From NCBI GenBank assembly GCA_033439295.1, contig JAVTLE010000014.1, positions 3,720,001 through 3,784,000 on the forward strand: a stretch of 64,000 nt of DNA, given 5' to 3'. The notes beneath the pieces were generated by a model. That model worked only from the letters and a program-made list of their open reading frames with translations, searched no databases and had not been told where the DNA came from. Below are positions 58,701 to 64,000 of this stretch, piece by piece. The translations under genes and the position numbers were made by a program. This DNA is from Deuterostichococcus epilithicus (Eukaryota > Chlorophyta > Trebouxiophyceae > Prasiolales > Stichococcaceae). The stretch's first letter is position 1, and every line of letters begins with the position of its first letter.

Positions 58701-61375
58701 CCGTGCACCTCGTGGAGACAGCAGCTCAACACATTACTGCGCAGCAGACCGAGATAGACGAGGCAATTGTGGGCACCAGTCTCTCCTACAAGCAATGGAC
58801 TTGCTCACGGCGACGACTGCTGGCTGACGATGCCAGCTGCGGCGTCGCATGGAGCGCACCTTTGCGTCAATGCCAGCCTGGATGCGTTCCAGCACACGCG
58901 GCACTGCGATGAACAGCGACGGCCGCAGCGCCGCCACATCGTCTGTGATCTTCTTCGGGTTGCCCTGCCGCATTGATCGACCACCCACCTTTTACACGCC
59001 TCAGTCGTGCACGAGGTCAGCCAAACGACAGATGCATCAAACGCCCACCACATCACGCATGACAGGTTCGACCTGCCGCTGCCAGAATAGGATATACCGA
59101 GTCCAACCGCCGCTGCAAACTGCTCATGACAGCTTCCAAAAGCGGCACCTGGTAGTAGCCGATGCGGGCGCCGGAGTACAGTGCAAACTCCTCCACGATG
59201 CGGTCAAATATGTGCGCGAGGGGCAGGTATGAGAGCGTCGAATCCTCGGACGACACCTGGCCGGAGGATGGAGGGGCATCGAATCCTGTCGCGTGCGCTC
59301 GAAGCATCCATATCTCTGGGCCTTTTCGCTGCCCTGCTGCAAAACCTTCCTGACGAAGCACTGACCCAAGGCAGGACAACGGCGGCTCTGCGCAGTAGCA
59401 GCACCATTCAGATGCCCATGCACAATCTGTGGCAGCTACTCATGGCTCAACAGGTGGTTCAGATCGGGTCAGAGTCATTACCTCGATGCCGATGTCCTCG
59501 GTGTACGTCTGCAGTGCCGCGATGCCGCTGACGATGTTCTCGTGCGTCACCTCAACGCCTTTTGGGCTCCCGGTTGTGCCGCTGCAGTCATGCACAGACA
59601 CAGTGTGACTGCAAGAGCGCCGCTGGACTCGGCACTTGCCAAGAACGATGACACTGCCCCATGCTGCCCGCCGCCTGATGAGCAATGCAATGCAGAGGGC
59701 GCTTACGGCCGGGAGAGCCTTCTGCATGACAACCCTAAGCGCCTTCCAATTGCAGGCTCTGCCAGGTGCACGCGGCGGCGTCCCGCTTCAGTGGCCACAC
59801 CGGCTCTTGACCAGTAGCCTCAATCCCCTGACCAGCTTCCTGCCCGGTGCAGCACCACTCGCCTGGTGTACATGATGGTGCACGGATCCTGCGGGCCGGG
59901 CGGCACCGGCTCCTTTGGGTTGTCACGGCCGAGCCTCTCGAAGTCCGCAAAGCTGTGCAGCGCGATGTCGGCGTCCTCGAGCGCTGTTTTGTCCTCCGCC
60001 TCCGGCTCGCCGGTGCCCCAGTACACCACCGCCTTCGTCTTCAGCTTGATCTTGGACAGCACCTGCGGTGGCGGCAGATGCAGGACGTCGGTCACCATCC
60101 GCACCATTGCGGCTGCTCCTCGAGCCGCAGGTTGCGCATCATTACTTGTTCACTGTAGGCCACGCTGTTGGCCGCACCGCTGGCATGCATGCAAACAGGA
60201 TGCAGGCAGTCGAGCGGGCACGCACGCCGTGCTATCTGTTCGAGAGCGGCAAGTCCCACCATGCATGCCAAGGGGTGTCACACTCACCTTGGTGTACTCG
60301 TGGATCTTGGACACGTCGACAAACACCAGCTCGATGCCCGCGTGGTTGACGATGTACTCCACCGCATTCTCGCCCAGCGAATCGTAGATAGGCACTGCGC
60401 ACATGCAGGACAATATCAGAGTGCATCTTCCAAACGGCTTGGCAGGTCAGTGCAGGGTGCAGCAGAGCGCTGCCCTGTTGCAAGACAAGATCGAAGGCCG
60501 ATTTAAACCCCACCTACGTATACACTGTAGTAGTTGCCAGCCTGCATGGCGAGCATCCACTCCACGGTGTTGCCAGAGAAGATGCCTACTCGGCCTGCGC
60601 AGCGTGGCACATAGCGTGGCACAATCTGATTCTTCAGATGAAGAGAGCATGCAATGGCAGGTGTATTATGAACCTTGCTGTATGCGGCGAGCTGGCTTGA
60701 TGGATTTTAGAAGCACACAAGAAATTCCGAGGCTTACTCTTGGGCTTGAGACCACTGGCCAGCATAGCGGAGCCAACCGCCTTGATCTTCTCTGCGGCAT
60801 AACATGAAGACGTGTTGGTCGGCAGGTGGTCGCACAGTGACGCAAACAGCTCGTGCAATATCATCTGTTCGCATGGCATGCAGGTAAACTGTACTGCAGC
60901 TGTGAAGGGCGGATGCAGCACCGTGCGCCTGGTTGTAGGTCAACCACTCGTAGGCGCCTGCCTTGCCATCCGTCATGGGCCGCCAGCCCAGCGCCGGCTT
61001 TTCGCCATTCTTCTTCACGCTCTGCTCAAACGACTCGTACAGTGTCTTGACGCCGGACAGGGTTGGGAACCCGTCCTTGGACCTGTGCAGCAAAGCGTGC
61101 GGCGGCGCTAAGGTGTGAAAGTCTCCAGGCTCATTTGCCCCTGATGAGGTTCGCGTCTGGGCGTGTTGCACCCACAGAACAGCCTTCTAGAGCCTTGGAG
61201 CGCTTGAGTGTCAACATGTAGATACGAGCTGCTGTGAACGTGGTGTCGAGAGCTGCATAGGTCCACACCCAAGAGCACGGTAGATCGGTCCGACATCGCC
61301 TTCGTCGCCTTCTCCCGGGCGTCCCTTTTCAGTCACAACTGTCACACCTCCAATGACGTCCCCCACCTCCGCCAT
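55754..61375 (-). CDS. LACS: Long-chain acyl-CoA synthetase, 667 aa, 20 exons
   Basis: AMP-forming ligase that activates free fatty acids to acyl-CoA. Exons in phase: 61269-61375, 60922-61082, 60738-60791, 60514-60594, 60288-60394, 59863-60062, 59482-59581, 59149-59256, 58860-58964, 58506-58598, 58154-58320, 57840-57930, 57574-57694, 57284-57385, 57041-57055 (15 nt), 56856-56907, 56505-56631, 56192-56296, 55933-56015, 55754-55778. Motifs: [41 protein letters not shown]-loop [139 protein letters not shown] and [20 protein letters not shown]. There is no obvious signal or PTS1 peptide; eukaryotic LACS associate with ER, plastid envelope or peroxisome. The intron inside the P-loop (after MYTS) has a GC donor, AG/GCGAGT. 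The penultimate exon overlaps a TGA at its donor. Confidence 0.96.
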
Positions 61376-61805
61376 GAGGACAGAGGCTGAGGTCTAATGT
61401 GTGATGTCGAGAGTAACAGACCGGTTGGAAGTGGTTAAACGATCGCTGCTGGAGAGCTGCAACTCTCGGGAGACGGTAAAAGACGATCTGTCAAGTCTTA
61501 CATACAAGCATGTGAAGCGTGACACGAGCAAGCATGTATAACTTTCGAAGCTGGAGGGTCCAGCGAGAAGCTGAGTTAGCAATGATTACAAGCTCTTATG
61601 TAGTTCCCGCCAATCTGCATTTTCCGACCCCTGTGCTGAGGGGATATGAAACAACATGCATGCTGTGCATTGAACGCGTTGCGCACTGTGCCAAGTCGGC
61701 ACTCGGCAATCGCTCACGTTCAAATTTCCGAAAGCTTCTATACCATCACGGCAACATTTTGCCGCAAATTTGCGGCAGGGTGCCCCGACACACCGAGTGC
61801 TGAGA
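61376..61805. promoter_or_regulatory. Divergent promoter region LACS / small acidic protein
   Basis: 430 bp between the two start codons. An A/T-rich patch lies at 61.5-61.75 kb. No defined motif recognised. Confidence 0.4.
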
Positions 61806-62623
61806 ATGTTCTTGACACCCCGCTTTGTGCCAAAGACCATCGAGGAGCTGAAGGCCAAGGGCCCAGACAACTCGGAGCTCGCCAAGCAGGAGGCCAGGCT
61901 CAAGCAGCAGGTGCTCGCCAGGCTCAGTCTCGAATGCCTGAATGCACCCCAACTTGAATATGGTTGCTCGAAACTCGATTGTGCGCCGTGCCCTGAATTG
62001 GAACAAACATGTGCAGTTTGTCTCCTGACGGTGTTTTTGCAAGTCGCCGCTTCACAACCTCACCTCAACTCCAGGGCGTTGGCTGCAAAACACTCAGCGC
62101 GTGACACCAGATTGCTCCATGCCATCAGTACTCAAGCAAGCATGCGTGCCGCGCAACGCACGCAGTTCCTTGAGATCCGGGAGTACCACAAGCGCACGGT
62201 GCCGACGGGCATCCCGCACAACCTGCTGCCGGAGGAGGACGAGGTGCCAGACGGTGAGGACGCCGACGAGGACGCCACCACCATCGAGCAGGAGGAGGGC
62301 AGCGACGGGCTGTCCGATGAGAGTGAGTTTTTGCTCGTATCTGTGTCCTACTGGACTCGCTGCATTCCCAGCTCCAAGCCCTACAAAGGATCCCATGAAG
62401 ACAGGAATGGGCCGCTGGCGACTGGAAGGAAGTGGCAGACACCGTGGCAACCTGGCAGGAGCAATTGGCCAAGGTCGGATGCTGATTAGTAGCGCGAGTG
62501 CTTATGCTTTGCGAAACCCTGCAGTGGGTGACGCATGTTGATGTGCCATGCTGCAACGTTGCAGTGATCGACGCCAACGACAGCGAGGGTAGCGGCGACG
62601 GCGAAGACTGGCCCAGCGAGTAG
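61806..62623 (+). CDS. Small acidic protein of unknown function, 106 aa
   Basis: Exons 61806-61910, 62166-62322 and 62565-62623 join in phase (CAGCAG/GTGCTC, GAGA/GTGAGT donors; CGCAG and TGCAG acceptors). The N-terminal half is a mixed-charge helix (TIEELKAKGPDNSELAKQEA, then QQFLEIREYHKRTVPTGIP); the C-terminal half is strongly acidic (LLPEEDEVPDGEDADEDATT to GEDWPSE-stop). There is no signal peptide, membrane segment or catalytic motif. I do not recognise the family. Its stop lies only 15 bp before the ATG of the SNM1-like gene on the same strand. Confidence 0.65.
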
Positions 62624-62638
62624 CAGAAACCTGGCAGC

Positions 62639-64000
62639 ATGGCGGCGCAAGTGGAGAGCATCAAGTGGATCGTCGGAACCCACTTCATGGTCGACGGTCG
62701 GCAATACATATGCCAGCTTTTGCATACCCCTACGGATTCCTGCACCAGCTGCAGAGTGCTGCAGCAACTGTTGTTCTGTGAAGTGTCTGCCCTGTCGACC
62801 CATGCACTTCAAACTCAGCAGATCGCTGGTGACTGCAGGCTTCAAGTTCCAGAACCCGCGCTGCAAGCACTACTTTCTGACGCATCAGCATTCGGACCAC
62901 ACTATCGGTGGGTGCACAGACTGAATACCTGTCTTTTGCTTTGGCATCACGCGGCAAATCGATGGGGTGCCATGCTACACCACTCACGTCATGTTCTGGG
63001 GGCGCAGGTATGAAGTCTGACTTTTCCAGCGGAATCATCTACTGCAGCGATATCACCAGGACGCTAATCCGCAAGAAGATGGGCATCCCTGCTGAAAGGA
63101 TCCATGTGCGTGACCTTACTTGTGTCGCACCAAACACAGTGCTCGTGACTGTTGTCTAGCATCACGGCTTCAAAACCTTGCACAAGCCTTCAGGTCATTC
63201 CTCTTCTTAACAAGTCTAAAGGATTCGTGCCTAATGCAGCCGCTTGCAATGGATGAGCGCCATGTAATCGAGGGAGTCGGCGTGACGCTGATTGACGCCA
63301 ATCACTGCCCCGGGGCAGCCATGATCCTGTTCGAGGTACCCGTGCCCGGCGCCAAAGCTGGCAGCGGCTCCAGCGTCAAGCAGCAGGTGGTGCTTGAGAA
63401 CAGCCTATTTGCGGACTGCTGGCTGTGACATGCACGCCTGACCACCATGGATGACTCAGCACCTGCTGTGAGGCCTGCAAACCGCAGCTTACGAGGCCGA
63501 GTGCAATCTGTCCTGCCCTGGCCAAATGGGGCACCGCCTGCCGCGCAGGCTTTCACCCGCATCCTGCACTGCGGGGACATGCGATGGCAGGACAGCATGG
63601 CGGCGCACCCGGCGCTTGCCAGCAAGCCGCTGGATTACCTGTACCTGGACACCACCTACAGCCACCCCCGGCACACCCATCCTCCCCAGGTCTGTGCGGC
63701 TCCGTGGCCGTCCCAGCAATCTTGGCTTGTGCATGTTCACAAGTCGCCATCTGTGTTGCTGCCTTGTGTGCGTTCAGGTTCATGCATGCATTTCTGAAGC
63801 GTCTCTCAAAATTGAGCGTCTCGCATCGACCCCAATATAGAACTGAACAGAGCAAGGGTTCATAGCAGCGTGTGATGTGCCCCTCCAAGTAGGGCGTTGT
63901 GACATCGCCCCCATCTCAGCAACATTTTGGTATGCACTCCAGGCACAGTGCATCGCGCGCATGGTGGACGTCGTACGGGAGGAGCATGCAAAGGAGCCGA
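62639..64000 (+). CDS. SNM1/PSO2-type metallo-beta-lactamase nuclease, 3' end outside window
   Basis: Metallo-beta-lactamase/beta-CASP 5' exonuclease of the DCLRE1/PSO2/SNM1 family, used in repair of DNA interstrand crosslinks. Exons in phase: 62639-62696, 62839-62907, 63008-63105, 63240-63386, 63549-63689 and 63949 to the window end. The active-site order is intact: TPF-like GTHFMVDGFKF, motif 2 HQHSDH within YFLTHQHSDHTIG, IIYCSDITRTLIRKKMGI, motif 3 area GVTLIDANHCPGAAMILFE, motif 4 area RILHCGDMRW and LDYLYLDTTYSHPRHTHPP. The beta-CASP domain would follow beyond 64000. The ATG at 62639 has A at -3 and G at +4 but gives a very short N-terminus, so an upstream start or a shared transcript with the small acidic ORF must be considered. 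Confidence 0.88.

Noticed and set aside
62639-64000. Alternative reading of the nuclease as CPSF73/RNase Z or Artemis
   Set aside because: HQHSDH, DANHCPGAA and LDTTYSHPR are closest to SNM1/PSO2; Artemis cannot be fully excluded without the missing C-terminus.
1-64000. Transposons, retroelements, virus-derived copies, CRISPR arrays, tRNA or rRNA genes
   Set aside because: Looked for integrase, reverse transcriptase, transposase, capsid-like motifs, terminal repeats and box A/B pairs by eye; nothing convincing. A tRNA or small nucleolar RNA inside an intron could have been missed; a covariance-model scan would decide.

Overview
The window is nuclear DNA from a unicellular green alga. Every gene is eukaryotic and cut by many short GT-AG introns of about 80-350 bp, exons are GC-rich with C/G-ending codons, and the best family matches are plant or algal (plastid ALT/MKS2-type thioesterase, plant-type PAM16, LACS) or general eukaryotic. 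Compact gene spacing and Pro-rich secreted or cell-surface proteins suit a chlorophyte, probably a trebouxiophyte, but the species cannot be named from sequence alone. I see no rRNA, CRISPR array, transposon, retroelement or virus-derived element.

Layout, left to right. 0.7-11.8 kb (-): SKI2 RNA helicase. 12.1-12.7 kb (+): 99-aa coiled-coil protein. 13.5-16.6 kb (-): DCAF12-like WD40 protein, 5' end unresolved. 17.1-18.1 kb (+): secreted NPC2/ML lipid-binding protein. 18.5-19.7 kb (-): NAA20, catalytic subunit of NatB. 20.2-21.1 kb (+): PAM16/TIM16. 21.8-23.1 kb (-): hot-dog acyl thioesterase. 23.6-30.1 kb (-): leucine-rich-repeat membrane glycoprotein with a Pro-rich extracellular start. 31.1-35.8 kb (-): TMC channel-like membrane protein. 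36.8-38.7 kb (-): ESS2 splicing factor. 39.1-43.6 kb (+): CCT6 chaperonin subunit. 44.2-44.9 kb (-): small secreted Pro/Gly/Tyr-rich protein. 46.2-52.4 kb (-): CACTIN splicing factor. 52.9-55.5 kb (+): G-patch/C2H2 protein. 55.8-61.4 kb (-): long-chain acyl-CoA synthetase. 61.8-62.6 kb (+): small acidic protein. 62.6 kb to the window end (+): SNM1/PSO2-type nuclease, cut by the window edge.

For most genes I could place exon boundaries to the base, because splice phase and family conservation agree: PAM16 135 aa, NAA20 174 aa, NPC2-like 165 aa, thioesterase 228 aa, ESS2 555 aa, CCT6 532 aa, CACTIN 686 aa, G-patch protein 406 aa, LACS 667 aa. The genes are mostly housekeeping and do not form a pathway cluster. 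Three act on pre-mRNA splicing or resemble proteins that do (ESS2, CACTIN, G-patch), one on RNA decay (SKI2), two on acyl lipids (thioesterase, LACS), and two may make surface glycoproteins.

The most unusual signal is structural. Diverged copies of exon 5' ends, some keeping their acceptor sites, lie about 119-127 bp upstream of the true exons in CACTIN and the G-patch gene. Also notable are three GC-AG introns, 15-nt microexons, a start codon alone in the first coding exon of PAM16, and a 15-bp gap between two consecutive same-strand ORFs that could share one mRNA.
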